From: Anaerolineales bacterium
GTDB taxonomy: Bacteria; Chloroflexota; Anaerolineae; Anaerolineales; Villigracilaceae
Direction of reading: 5' to 3'
DNA length: 64,000 nt
Assembly: GCA_016789365.1 (NCBI GenBank)
Contig: JAEURH010000003.1
Coordinates: 27,342-91,341 of the forward strand
Shown here in pieces: positions 41,222 to 49,402 of this stretch (within the stretch, counting starts at the first letter, position 1; every line of letters begins with the position of its first letter). Below the pieces are notes generated by a model that saw nothing but the letters and a program-made list of their open reading frames with translations, was not told where the DNA came from and did no database searches. The translations under genes and the position numbers were made by a program.

Positions 41222-41998
41222 ATGACTGAAATAAAATATTCATCTGCTGAGTTGATGATTGTCAATGCGGCAAGGTTGTTAAAAGATGGTGATGTGGTTT
41301 TCGTTGGCGTGGGTCAGCCAAATTTGGCGTGCAATTTAGCCAAGCGGACACATGCCCCAAATTTAGTAATGATTTATGAAGCAGGCGTGATTGGTGCTGA
41401 ACCTGAACGGCTTCCCCTTTCAATAGGCGACCCAACTTTGGTCAGTGGGTCATTATCGGTTGTGAGTATGTATGATATTTTTTCAAATTATCTACAACGC
41501 GGTAATGTGGATGTGGGTTTTATGGGTGGTGCACAAATTGATAAATATGGAAATATCAACGCTACAACGATTGGCGGCTACCAGAACCCAAAAGTACGGT
41601 TGCCGGGTTCAGGTGGTTCGCAAGAAATTGCGGCGTGGGCAAATCGTTGCTATATCATGACTCCACATCAAAAAAGAAGATTTCCTGAAAAAGTTGAGTT
41701 TATGACATCGGCTGGGTTTATTCATGGCAAAGGCTCACGCGAAGCGAGAGGGTTGCGTGGCGGTGGCATGTTGGCTGTGGTTACGGACATTGGGATTATG
41801 GAGCCAGATGATTCGGGCGAAATGATACTCACAGCGCTGCACCCAACTAAAAGCGTGGAAGAAGCGGTGCAGAATACAGGCTGGAGTTTGAAGATAGCAC
41901 CCAAAGTTCGTGTGACAGAATCTATCACAAAGAAGGAATTGAAAATTTTAAGAAACGAATTAGACCCAACGGGCATATACTTGAAGGGTGCTGGTTAA
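41222..41998 (+). CDS. CoA-transferase family I, subunit B (glutaconate CoA-transferase-like)
   Basis: A 258-residue beta subunit: SSAELMIVNAARLLKDGDVVFVGVGQPNLACNLAKRTHAPNLVMIYEAGVIG, with E53 (in YEAG) at the place of the catalytic glutamate that forms the gamma-glutamyl-CoA thioester in the glutaconate enzyme. LPGSGGSQEIAAWANRCYIM and the C-terminal KSVEEAVQNTGW are also typical. It should pair with the subunit encoded at 39316-40218. A run of two new membrane-protein genes follows 27 bp later with its own AAAGGAG. Confidence 0.92.
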   Translation: MTEIKYSSAELMIVNAARLLKDGDVVFVGVGQPNLACNLAKRTHAPNLVMIYEAGVIGAEPERLPLSIGDPTLVSGSLSVVSMYDIFSNYLQRGNVDVGFMGGAQIDKYGNINATTIGGYQNPKVRLPGSGGSQEIAAWANRCYIMTPHQKRRFPEKVEFMTSAGFIHGKGSREARGLRGGGMLAVVTDIGIMEPDDSGEMILTALHPTKSVEEAVQNTGWSLKIAPKVRVTESITKKELKILRNELDPTGIYLKGAG

Positions 41999-42025
41999 TT
42001 TTCCTTCCACCAAAGGAGAAGTATT

Positions 42026-42634
42026 ATGAAAGAAGAGAGATTTAAGTCGTTTGTGGCTGTGTTAGTGGCAGTGGTAACAGTGCTTGGTGCTTCGGCGGCA
42101 TGTTTTTCGGCTGTGGCGGTTTCGAGCGCAGGCGATATGGATTTTAGTGGGATAGATATTGCTATTCGCGGGCAAAAGGCACAAATTATTAATCATATTG
42201 ATGCGTATGAGGATTATCGTGCGTTTACAGATTTTTTGCGTTACGATGAATTAGGGTATCAATATTATGATAACGAAAAACTTCAAAAGGAATCATGGGG
42301 AGTGGCAGAAGGGATTCGTTTTTATTTTTTTGATTCACGCTATTTAGGTTCTGATGCGTTATCGTTTGATATTCAACGTCAGATTGATGGAGAGTGGGCA
42401 GAAGATACGCAACAGGAAGATTTGAACCCACAACCTTATTTTGACCAATCAGATGCGTTGCGCGTCACTTCGTCTTCTCACGCTTCTATGATGATTGTAT
42501 TTGCGATTTCTTTTTGGTTTTTGACTCTTGCCCAAGCAACTGAAAAAAGTATTAAGTATTTATGGGTATCGCTTGGTATTTTATTTGCCCTGGGTGGAAT
42601 CTTTGGCTTGGCGATAGGAGGGCTATTATCATGA
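42026..42634 (+). CDS. Membrane protein with extracytoplasmic domain, partner of the TPR protein
   Basis: The 202-residue product has an N-terminal helix (FKSFVAVLVAVVTVLGASAACFSAVAV), a polar domain of about 110 residues rich in Tyr, Asp and Glu (HIDAYEDYRAFTDFLRYDELGYQYYDNEK), and two C-terminal helices (MMIVFAISFWFLTLAQA; YLWVSLGILFALGGIFGLAIGG). AAAGGAG precedes the ATG. I do not recognise the family. The same helix-domain-helix-helix order starts the next gene, with which it shares an ATGA overlap, so the two look like diverged duplicates working together. Confidence 0.78.
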   Translation: MKEERFKSFVAVLVAVVTVLGASAACFSAVAVSSAGDMDFSGIDIAIRGQKAQIINHIDAYEDYRAFTDFLRYDELGYQYYDNEKLQKESWGVAEGIRFYFFDSRYLGSDALSFDIQRQIDGEWAEDTQQEDLNPQPYFDQSDALRVTSSSHASMMIVFAISFWFLTLAQATEKSIKYLWVSLGILFALGGIFGLAIGGLLS

Positions 42635-44319
42635 GTGAGCAAGTAAAAGCGGATAAAAGTTTTGATAATTTAGTTACTATCTTAATCGCTTCGGTAGCAG
42701 TGTTGGTTGCAGTGATTGCGTTTTTCCAAAACGTGGTTTCTAATGTGTCAGACCAAGCCCGTAGGAGCGCACAACGAAATTCGATTGATGCAACCCGAGA
42801 AGAAATTGTTGGCGAAATTAAGTATAGTTATGAGTGGCAAGGGGCGTATCAAACATGGAATGAGTTGTACTGGCAGATTGTATCTGCCGAAGACCATGGA
42901 GATTATGATGCCGCTGACCGATACCGCGAAGTACAAAAACGGATTATTGACATTAGCGATATGCTGGGGAATCAAAATTATTTCGACTCGACAGATGGAA
43001 CTGCATATACTCAGTTATATCGTTCTGAAAAATTCGTGGTTAAGGCGCAAACGCTTTATGAAACTTATTTAGCCGAATCAGAGTTAGGCAACATCACCGA
43101 TAACATTGCCGATAATATGATTGTGCAAATTACATTGCTAACGGTTGCTTTGTCTTTGTATGGTCTTTCGTTAGCATTAGCAGGGCGTGTACGTTGGTTG
43201 TTCGTGTTAGTAGGTTCTGGAATTGTTGGCGTGTGTATTGCTTGGTTTAGCATTTCGCTATATCAATACTTTAGCCGCCCAGTAGTAAATCACATTGCTA
43301 TTCAAGCGTATGCCGAGGGTGTTGGGCTTTCTACACAGGGGCGTTACGAAGAAGCCATTCAAAAATTCAATATTGCCATTGCACAAAGACCTAACTATGC
43401 CAAAGCCTATTATGAACGTGCGAATGTGTATTACTCACTAGGAAATTATTCAACTGCCATAGCAGATTATGAAGCCGCTCGCGCGCGTGGTTTAGACGAC
43501 ATCAGCACAAACTGGAATTTAGGCTGGACGTATTATCTCGTTGGGGAATATGAAAAAGCATTAGAAACCAATGAACGGATTCTGCAAAACCATCCCGAAG
43601 TGCTAGGCATGAGAATGAATCAAGCGCTTACTTATTTAGTGATGGGAGATCTAACCCGCTCTAAAGAGCAATATGATGCACTCATGCGCGAAGCCGAAAG
43701 GCAAATTAGCCAAGCCCGTAGTGACCAAAAAGAACCACCCTCCTCCATTTGGTTTTACATGGATGCCAGCGCCATTGATTTGCGAAATCTAATTGACGAA
43801 CTGGATGGCAATCGCAATTACTGGACGCAAGCCCCAGCCGCCAACCTAGTGCGTGGCAATCACGATGAAATTCGTGACTTTGCCTATCAACAAATGATTC
43901 GCTTAAAAGAGGCTACCACCGCCTTAGAATACGACAGCCGCTTGCCAACAGGCGAAACCAGTGCACAAGTAGGCACATTTGTATTTGGGCATGTGACTGG
44001 CAAAGACAATGAAGGATATATTACAGATTTTGAGCCAGATACTGACAATACCATGTCGTATGGAGAAGTATCTTTTGATGTGCAATTCACTTATAGCGGT
44101 CCAGCAACCGAACAATATATTTGGAAAGTATTTATTGATGGATACGAGTATTTACCGCTTCGCAGGGTCGTCAATCAAGATTTAAGCGAAGGAAACACAT
44201 GGTACACACACTTTGGTTTTGATTATACAAATGTTTTCTACCTTGCCCCTGGCGAATACTTACTAGAGTTATATATTGATAACCAACTCGTGCAAAGTGG
44301 CGTTTTATACATCGAATAA
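42631..44319 (+). CDS. Membrane-anchored TPR protein with C-terminal beta domain
   Basis: I choose ATG 42631 (MSEQVKADKSFDN), which overlaps the upstream stop and has GGAGG nearby; an earlier start at 42562 lies wholly within that gene. The 562-residue product has a helix (LVTILIASVAVLVAVIAFF), a polar domain to about residue 165, two helices (IVQITLLTVALSLYGLSLAL; WLFVLVGSGIVGVCIAWFSI), then three to four TPR units (AEGVGLSTQGRYEEAIQKFN, NVYYSLGNYSTAIADYEAA, WTYYLVGEYEKALETNERI, ALTYLVMGDLTRSKEQYDA) and a C-terminal beta-rich domain (FVFGHVTGKDNEGY). The TPRs are predicted outside the membrane. Such proteins act as scaffolds; the partner is unknown. Confidence 0.85.
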   Translation: MSEQVKADKSFDNLVTILIASVAVLVAVIAFFQNVVSNVSDQARRSAQRNSIDATREEIVGEIKYSYEWQGAYQTWNELYWQIVSAEDHGDYDAADRYREVQKRIIDISDMLGNQNYFDSTDGTAYTQLYRSEKFVVKAQTLYETYLAESELGNITDNIADNMIVQITLLTVALSLYGLSLALAGRVRWLFVLVGSGIVGVCIAWFSISLYQYFSRPVVNHIAIQAYAEGVGLSTQGRYEEAIQKFNIAIAQRPNYAKAYYERANVYYSLGNYSTAIADYEAARARGLDDISTNWNLGWTYYLVGEYEKALETNERILQNHPEVLGMRMNQALTYLVMGDLTRSKEQYDALMREAERQISQARSDQKEPPSSIWFYMDASAIDLRNLIDELDGNRNYWTQAPAANLVRGNHDEIRDFAYQQMIRLKEATTALEYDSRLPTGETSAQVGTFVFGHVTGKDNEGYITDFEPDTDNTMSYGEVSFDVQFTYSGPATEQYIWKVFIDGYEYLPLRRVVNQDLSEGNTWYTHFGFDYTNVFYLAPGEYLLELYIDNQLVQSGVLYIE

Positions 44320-44346
44320 ACATCCCTCTTAATACCCCTTTACGAA

Positions 44347-44383
44347 AAACAGCCATTCAGGTATATACACTGAATGGCTGTTT
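44347..44383. terminator. Terminator-like hairpin overlapping the start codon of the HAD gene
   Basis: AAACAGCCATTCAG (44347-44360) pairs perfectly over 14 bp with CTGAATGGCTGTTT (44370-44383). It is placed to end the TPR transcript (stop at 44319), but the ATG of the next gene (44374) lies in the right arm. Confidence 0.75.
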
Positions 44384-45120
44384 CTTCTATTAAACACATT
44401 TTGTTTGACTTAGGCGGCACACTCATGCACGCCCAAAAAGATTGGGCAGATATTCATCGCCAAGCCGACGAAGCCTTAGTCAATAAACTCAATGAGTATG
44501 ATATTCAACTCAACGCAAAAGTTTTTCGCGCACGTTTAGAAAAATATTACAACCAACGCGATATGGATTTTCGAGAAACAACATATCACTTTGTACTACT
44601 TGAATTGCTCAAAGAATTAAACTATGCCGAAGTTTCAGAATCCATTCTCAGGTCAGCTTTAGACGCGATGTATGCCATCACCCAAACCAATTGGGAATTA
44701 GAGAAAGATTGTCTCGAAACCTTGCGCTCCTTAAAAAAACGTCAATTTCATTTAGGCATTTTTTCAAACGCAGGCGATGATAAAGACGTGCAACAACTGA
44801 TTCAAAATTTCGGCATCAGTGATTATTTTGATTTTGTACTCACCTCTGCCGCTTGTTATTATCGCAAACCGCATCCACGCGCTTTTGAAATTGCATTAGC
44901 ACAATGGAGCATCATGCCACAAGAAGCCGTGATGATTGGCGATAGTTTGGTAGCCGATATTTACGGCGCCAAAAAAATAAACATGAAAACCATTTGGATT
45001 ACCCGCCGCGCCCAATTTACAGCAGAAGACATGCACCGCTTCAAACCTGACTTCAGCCTGCGTAAGCTCAGCGAACTTTTGCCTACCCTCGACTTAATGA
45101 ACATGAAGCGGATGATGTAA
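44374..45120 (+). CDS. HAD-superfamily hydrolase
   Basis: A 248-residue HAD phosphatase-like protein: motif I HILFDLGGTL near the start (nucleophile Asp in FDLGG), a helical cap domain, motif II LGIFSNAGDD, motif III near YYRKPHPRAF, and motif IV VMIGDSLVADIYGAKKINMKTIWI. Substrates are probably small phosphorylated metabolites. Because motif I begins about nine residues after the ATG, no downstream start is possible, so ATG 44374 is firm even though it sits in a hairpin and has no ribosome-binding site. Initiation may be on a near-leaderless transcript (TATATACAC just upstream). Confidence 0.9.
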   Translation: MAVSSIKHILFDLGGTLMHAQKDWADIHRQADEALVNKLNEYDIQLNAKVFRARLEKYYNQRDMDFRETTYHFVLLELLKELNYAEVSESILRSALDAMYAITQTNWELEKDCLETLRSLKKRQFHLGIFSNAGDDKDVQQLIQNFGISDYFDFVLTSAACYYRKPHPRAFEIALAQWSIMPQEAVMIGDSLVADIYGAKKINMKTIWITRRAQFTAEDMHRFKPDFSLRKLSELLPTLDLMNMKRMM

Positions 45121-45145
45121 CACGCATGAGGTACAATACTGCCTC

Positions 45146-46039
45146 ATGTCACAAAATAGAGCTTTCCCTTATATTGCACTTCTCATTGGAATCACTGCTT
45201 TAAGTCTCTCAGCCATGTTCGTGCGCTGGGCAGATGCACCTGGTCCAGTCACTGGGTTTTATCGTGTTTCCATCGCCACCATTTTATTTCTGCCATTTTT
45301 TATTCAACGCCAAAAAACTTTACCTCCGCTTGAAATGCGTTGGGTTTGGTTTCCGCTTTTGGCAGGTTTATTCACCGCCTTAGATTTTGCCACATGGAAC
45401 ACATCAGTCAAATTTACAACCGCCGCCAAAGCCACTTTGCTTGGTAACACTTCTCCGCTTTGGGTGGCATTGGTAGCATTCTTTTTCTTGCGCGAAAAAT
45501 TACGCGGCTCGTTTTGGATTGGGTTAGTATTATCGTTAGTCGGTGCGACATTTGTTGTTGGTGCTAACTTTGCAGAAGATTTAAGCATCAACATCGGCGA
45601 TGTGCTTGCCAGCACTGCCGCAATCTTTTATGCACTTTATCAACTGATTACCCAGCGCGGAAGAAAATATTTAGACCCGTTTCGTTATACTTGGTTCGTT
45701 GGTGTGAGTGCTACATTTTTTATTTTCATCATCAACATTATTCTAAAAAATCCATTAACAGGATATTCATCACAAACTTGGATTGTCTTTTTTGCTACTG
45801 CCATTGTTTCTCAAATGATTGGATACCTCGCCATCTCTTACGCCTTAGGGCACTTACCCGCTTCTGTCGTATCGCCTACTTTGGTCGGTCAGCCAATACT
45901 AACAACTATCCTCGCTATTCCTTTGCTTGGTGAAATTCCAACGCCTATCCAATGGCTAGGTGGAGCGATTGCCTTAACAGGAATTTACATCGTCAATCAA
46001 TCGCATCAAACCAGTGCAGAAGAAATCCCAAACGGTTAA
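45146..46039 (+). CDS. EamA-family (DMT superfamily) transporter
   Basis: A 297-residue protein with ten hydrophobic helices in two EamA repeats: IALLIGITALSLSAMFVRWADAPGPVTGFYR in the first and SQMIGYLAISYALGHLPASVVSPTLVGQPILTTILAIPLLGE in the second, where the P-x-x-x-x-L..GE pattern is typical. Family members export amino acids or other metabolites. It starts 26 bp after the HAD stop and 16 bp before the STAS gene, in a long same-strand run. Confidence 0.93.
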   Translation: MSQNRAFPYIALLIGITALSLSAMFVRWADAPGPVTGFYRVSIATILFLPFFIQRQKTLPPLEMRWVWFPLLAGLFTALDFATWNTSVKFTTAAKATLLGNTSPLWVALVAFFFLREKLRGSFWIGLVLSLVGATFVVGANFAEDLSINIGDVLASTAAIFYALYQLITQRGRKYLDPFRYTWFVGVSATFFIFIINIILKNPLTGYSSQTWIVFFATAIVSQMIGYLAISYALGHLPASVVSPTLVGQPILTTILAIPLLGEIPTPIQWLGGAIALTGIYIVNQSHQTSAEEIPNG

Positions 46040-46054
46040 AATAGGAAAAGCCTT

Positions 46055-46456
46055 ATGCTTGAAATTACTTCAACTACTCAAAATGCCCGCGTGCCTGTGA
46101 CTATTATTAACGTCAAAGGTGATATTGACGCATCCAATTATCAAGAATTTCAATCACAATCTGAACAACTTGTTACAGATGGCGCAAGATATTTGCTTTT
46201 GAATTTGAAAGAAGTTGCTTACATGAGCAGTGCTGGTTTGCGCGTGATTCATAATTTATTCAATCAACTCCGTACGTTACACAAAGATGCAAATGATGAT
46301 GAACTCCGCAAGAAGATGAGTGCAGGTGAATACAAATCTCCATTTATCAAAGTAGTCAATTTATCTGAACGCGTAAAAGAAGCCTTTGAGCTTGGCGGCT
46401 TTGAAACATATATTGAAGCCTATAATGATGTAGAAAAAGCAGTCAACTCTTTCTAA
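46055..46456 (+). CDS. STAS-domain anti-sigma factor antagonist
   Basis: A 133-residue STAS protein: PVTIINVKGDIDASNYQEFQ and LLLNLKEVAYMSSAGLRVIHNLF, where the serine before Ala-Gly-Leu (S59) matches the phosphorylated serine of SpoIIAA-type antagonists. A charged insertion (LHKDANDDELRKKMSAGEYKSP) lies before VVNLSERVKEAFELGGF. It should bind and release an anti-sigma kinase (RsbW/SpoIIAB type) when dephosphorylated. No anti-sigma kinase or PP2C is encoded in the window. Confidence 0.92.
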   Translation: MLEITSTTQNARVPVTIINVKGDIDASNYQEFQSQSEQLVTDGARYLLLNLKEVAYMSSAGLRVIHNLFNQLRTLHKDANDDELRKKMSAGEYKSPFIKVVNLSERVKEAFELGGFETYIEAYNDVEKAVNSF

Positions 46457-46461
46457 AAAAT

Positions 46462-47868
46462 ATGTCTGACCTCTTCGACCATGCCATGCAAGAAAGAATG
46501 AAAAGCGAAGCGCCGCTTGCGGCGCGTATGCGTCCGCGCATGCTCGAAGAATATATCGGGCAAGAACATATCGTCGGTGCAGGAAAACTGTTGAGGCGTG
46601 CGATTGAGGCGGACCGTCTTTTTTCATCTATTATTTTATGGGGACCTCCAGGCACTGGTAAAACCACGTTAGCGCAAGTCATCGCAAATACTACAAAAAG
46701 TCATTTCGTTACTATTTCGGCAATCCTTGCAGGCAAAGCGGATTTGCGCATTGTGATTGATGAAGCACTTGAACGCAGACGATTGCATAATGAAAGAACA
46801 ATTTTATTTGTGGATGAAGTGCATCGTTGGAACAAAGCCCAACAAGATGCGTTGCTTCCGCATGTTGAAAATGGCACGTTTACTTTAATTGGTGCAACAA
46901 CTGAAAACCCATATTTTGAAGTTATCAAAGCATTGATTTCTCGTTCGCGTGTTTTTCAATTGAGAAATTTGAATAAAGATGAGACTGGTTTATTGCTTGA
47001 CCGTGCTTTATCTGACAAAGAACGCGGCTATGGAAATAAACGCATCATACTTGACCGTGAGGCTCGGTTGCATTTCATCGAAGTTTCATCTGGCGACGCA
47101 AGAAATGCACTGAATGCTTTAGAACTTGCTGTTGAATCTACGCAACCCAATAATGATGGCGTAATTCACATTACATTAGATGTTGCCCAAGAATCGATTC
47201 AACGCCGCGCCGTTTTATATGACAAAGACGGCGATGCGCATTACGACACGATTTCTGCATTTATAAAATCATTACGCGGCTCTGACCCTGATGCGGCTTT
47301 ATATTGGCTGGCAAAAATGATTTATGCAGGTGAAGACCCCAAATTTATCATTCGCAGATTAATTATTCTCGCTGGTGAGGATATTGGCTTAGCAGACCCA
47401 ATGGGTTTAGTTGTGGCTTCTTCTGCGATGCAGGCGTATGAATTTATTGGATTACCTGAAGGAATTTATCCAATTGTTGAAGCGACTTTGTATTTAGCAA
47501 CGGCTCCAAAATCAAATACGGCTGGGGCGTATTTCAAAGCCATGCAAAAGATTGAAGAAGAGGGTCAAGTTTCGGTTCCTCGACATTTACAAGATGGCAA
47601 TCGAGACCGTGCCGCAACGGGTCAAGGAAAAGATTATGTGTATCCGCACGAGCATGAAGGTCACTTTACGCCACAGCAATATTTACCGAAAAGATTATTA
47701 GGTACTTATTTTTATACTCCTTCACAAGAAGGCTATGAATCTCAAGTAGGCGCTCGCCTAGAAATGTGGCGCGAAGCGCAAAGAAAAGCGTTGGGAATTA
47801 CGGAAGTGAAGCACATCCCTGATATGAGTGAAGAAAAAATTATTGAGATGAAGAGAAAGATAAAATAA
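46462..47868 (+). CDS. rarA: Replication-associated recombination ATPase RarA (MgsA)
   Basis: A 468-residue AAA+ protein: PLAARMRPRMLEEYIGQEHIVGAG, Walker A GPPGTGKTT (61-69), Walker B ILFVDEVHRWNKAQQDALLPHVE, sensor 1 LIGATTENPYFEVIKALISR, and a C-terminal MgsA tetramerisation domain (RGSDPDAALYWLAKMIYAGEDPKFI). It acts at stalled replication forks with SSB. The length is slightly above the E. coli protein. It begins 5 bp after the STAS stop and its stop overlaps the next start (TAATG). Confidence 0.96.
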   Translation: MSDLFDHAMQERMKSEAPLAARMRPRMLEEYIGQEHIVGAGKLLRRAIEADRLFSSIILWGPPGTGKTTLAQVIANTTKSHFVTISAILAGKADLRIVIDEALERRRLHNERTILFVDEVHRWNKAQQDALLPHVENGTFTLIGATTENPYFEVIKALISRSRVFQLRNLNKDETGLLLDRALSDKERGYGNKRIILDREARLHFIEVSSGDARNALNALELAVESTQPNNDGVIHITLDVAQESIQRRAVLYDKDGDAHYDTISAFIKSLRGSDPDAALYWLAKMIYAGEDPKFIIRRLIILAGEDIGLADPMGLVVASSAMQAYEFIGLPEGIYPIVEATLYLATAPKSNTAGAYFKAMQKIEEEGQVSVPRHLQDGNRDRAATGQGKDYVYPHEHEGHFTPQQYLPKRLLGTYFYTPSQEGYESQVGARLEMWREAQRKALGITEVKHIPDMSEEKIIEMKRKIK

Positions 47869-48494
47869 TGCCAACTTTATTACTAATTCGTCACGGTGAA
47901 AATGATTACGTCAAAACTGGGAAGATGGCAGGGAGAATTCCAGGTGTGCACTTAAATGAACGCGGGAAGAAACAAGCTGAGGCGTTGGGTGAAGCGTTGA
48001 AAGATGTGCCAATCAAAGCGATTTATGCAAGTCCGCTTGAACGGGCAATGGAAACTGTACATCCAATTGCTGACTCGCATAAATTGAAAATCAATCAAGA
48101 ACCCGATTTGATGGATACATTGATTGGCAAATGGCAAGGACGTTCGTGGAAAATTTTGCGGCTGACGAAAGCATGGAAGATTGTGCAAAACGCGCCATCG
48201 CGTTTTCGTTTTCCTGATGGTGAGTCATTTCCTGAATGTCAGATGCGGATTGTCAATGTGTTGGAGCGCGTGATTCAAAAACATAATAAACCACAAGATG
48301 TGATTGCAGTTGTGTTTCATGCTGACCCAATTAAATTAGCAGTGGCACATTTTCTTGGAATGCCACTTGACCACTTTCAGCGATTAAGTTGTGATACAGG
48401 TTCATTAACGGCATTGCATGTGAGTGAATCAAATGCAAATTTAATTAAGTTAAATCAACGTCCGCCGTTTGATTTTTTACCAAATAAAAAATAA
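47868..48494 (+). CDS. Histidine phosphatase-superfamily (phosphoglycerate mutase-like) protein
   Basis: A 208-residue protein starting TLLLIRHGENDYVKTGKMAGRIPGVHLNERG, with the catalytic H9 in RHG, YASPLERAMETVHPIA and VVFHADPIKLAVAHFLG carrying the second histidine. The GKMAGR spacing resembles the MSMEG_4193 subgroup. It probably removes phosphate from a small metabolite. It overlaps both neighbours by start/stop bases (TAATG on each side), so it belongs to a coupled operon. Confidence 0.9.
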   Translation: MPTLLLIRHGENDYVKTGKMAGRIPGVHLNERGKKQAEALGEALKDVPIKAIYASPLERAMETVHPIADSHKLKINQEPDLMDTLIGKWQGRSWKILRLTKAWKIVQNAPSRFRFPDGESFPECQMRIVNVLERVIQKHNKPQDVIAVVFHADPIKLAVAHFLGMPLDHFQRLSCDTGSLTALHVSESNANLIKLNQRPPFDFLPNKK

Positions 48495-49027
48495 TGAAAA
48501 TTTTAGAAACAAAGCGATTGATATTACGTCATCAAACATTAGATGATTTAGATTCATTGTGGGCGTTATATCAAAACCCCAACATCACAAAATATATTCC
48601 CGATGCGCCACGTTCTTATGAAGAAGCCAAAGAAGAATTAGAATGGCACATGCACGGGCATCCCAAACATCCTGAATTGGGATTATGGGCGACGATTCAC
48701 AAAGAAACAGGAAAATTTATCGGGCGTTGTGGTTTATTACCATGGACGATTGATAATCAATTCGATATTGAAGTTGCATACACCATTGCCGAAGAATATT
48801 GGGGACAAGGTCTCGCCTCTGAAGCGGCTGAAGGCATATTGAATTATGGCTTTGAAAACTTAAATTTATCAAGATTGATTTGTTTAATTGACCCTGAAAA
48901 TATCGGCTCACAAAAAGTAGCAGAGAAAATTGGCATGAAGTTTGAAAGAAAAGTGGATGGTTACGAAGGCGATAATATTCCGTTTTATATTTATTCTATA
49001 GAAAAATCGTCGAAGACCGCAGTTTGA
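48494..49027 (+). CDS. GNAT acetyltransferase, RimJ/RimL type
   Basis: The 177-residue protein begins MKILETKRLILRHQTLDDLDSLWALYQNPNITKYI, the classical start of the Acetyltransf_3 group, with FIGRCGLLPW, VAYTIAEEYWGQGLASEAAEGILNYGFE (acetyl-CoA binding Q-G-x-A) and NIGSQKVAEKIGMKFERKVDGYEG. Members acetylate ribosomal proteins or small molecules; the target is not predictable. It is coupled to the upstream phosphatase gene by overlap. Confidence 0.92.
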   Translation: MKILETKRLILRHQTLDDLDSLWALYQNPNITKYIPDAPRSYEEAKEELEWHMHGHPKHPELGLWATIHKETGKFIGRCGLLPWTIDNQFDIEVAYTIAEEYWGQGLASEAAEGILNYGFENLNLSRLICLIDPENIGSQKVAEKIGMKFERKVDGYEGDNIPFYIYSIEKSSKTAV

Positions 49028-49037
49028 GTAAACAATT

Positions 49038-49292
49038 ATGGCGAAACTAAAACTAGACCTACATGATATTTACAACAAAGGCGATATGATTGACAAAGAA
49101 TTAAATCGCATTGTAGAAGAAGCCATTGATAAAAAGATTAATCTAGTTGAGATAATCCCAGGCAAAGGAAGCGGGCAACTTAAAAAGAAAGTTTTACGAT
49201 TTCTCAATCAAGGTCATATCAAAAAGTTATATCATCGTGTAGAAAAAGATGATAAAAACTTTGGGCGCATCTTTATTCATTTTCGGTTTTAA
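49038..49292 (+). CDS. Stand-alone Smr domain protein
   Basis: The 84-residue product is a single Smr (MutS2 C-terminal) domain: KLDLHDIYNKGDMIDKELNRI with the L-D-x-H motif, LVEIIPGKGSGQLKKKVLRFLNQ with H/I-x-x-G-x-G, and GRIFIHFRF at the end. Smr domains are nucleases that cut branched DNA or mRNA at stalled ribosomes. Small stand-alone versions are known. It ends the operon; a dispersed repeat follows. Confidence 0.88.
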   Translation: MAKLKLDLHDIYNKGDMIDKELNRIVEEAIDKKINLVEIIPGKGSGQLKKKVLRFLNQGHIKKLYHRVEKDDKNFGRIFIHFRF

Positions 49293-49298
49293 GAATCA

Positions 49299-49398
49299 TG
49301 TCATTGCGAGCCGTCGCACTTGCTTTTTGACGGCGAAGCAATCTCTACCTTTATTATGAGATTGCTTCGTCGCCACTTCGTGGCTCCTCGCAATGACA
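49299..49398. repeat. Dispersed inverted repeat TGTCATTGCGAG...CTCGCAATGACA
   Basis: The 100-bp element has complementary ends (tgtcattgcgag and ctcgcaatgaca) and inner complementary parts (gaagcaatctc, gagattgcttc). It lies between convergent genes and may serve as their terminator. Partial relatives are at 33655-33700 and 41163-41212. Confidence 0.82.
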
Positions 49399-49402
49399 TA
49401 CA

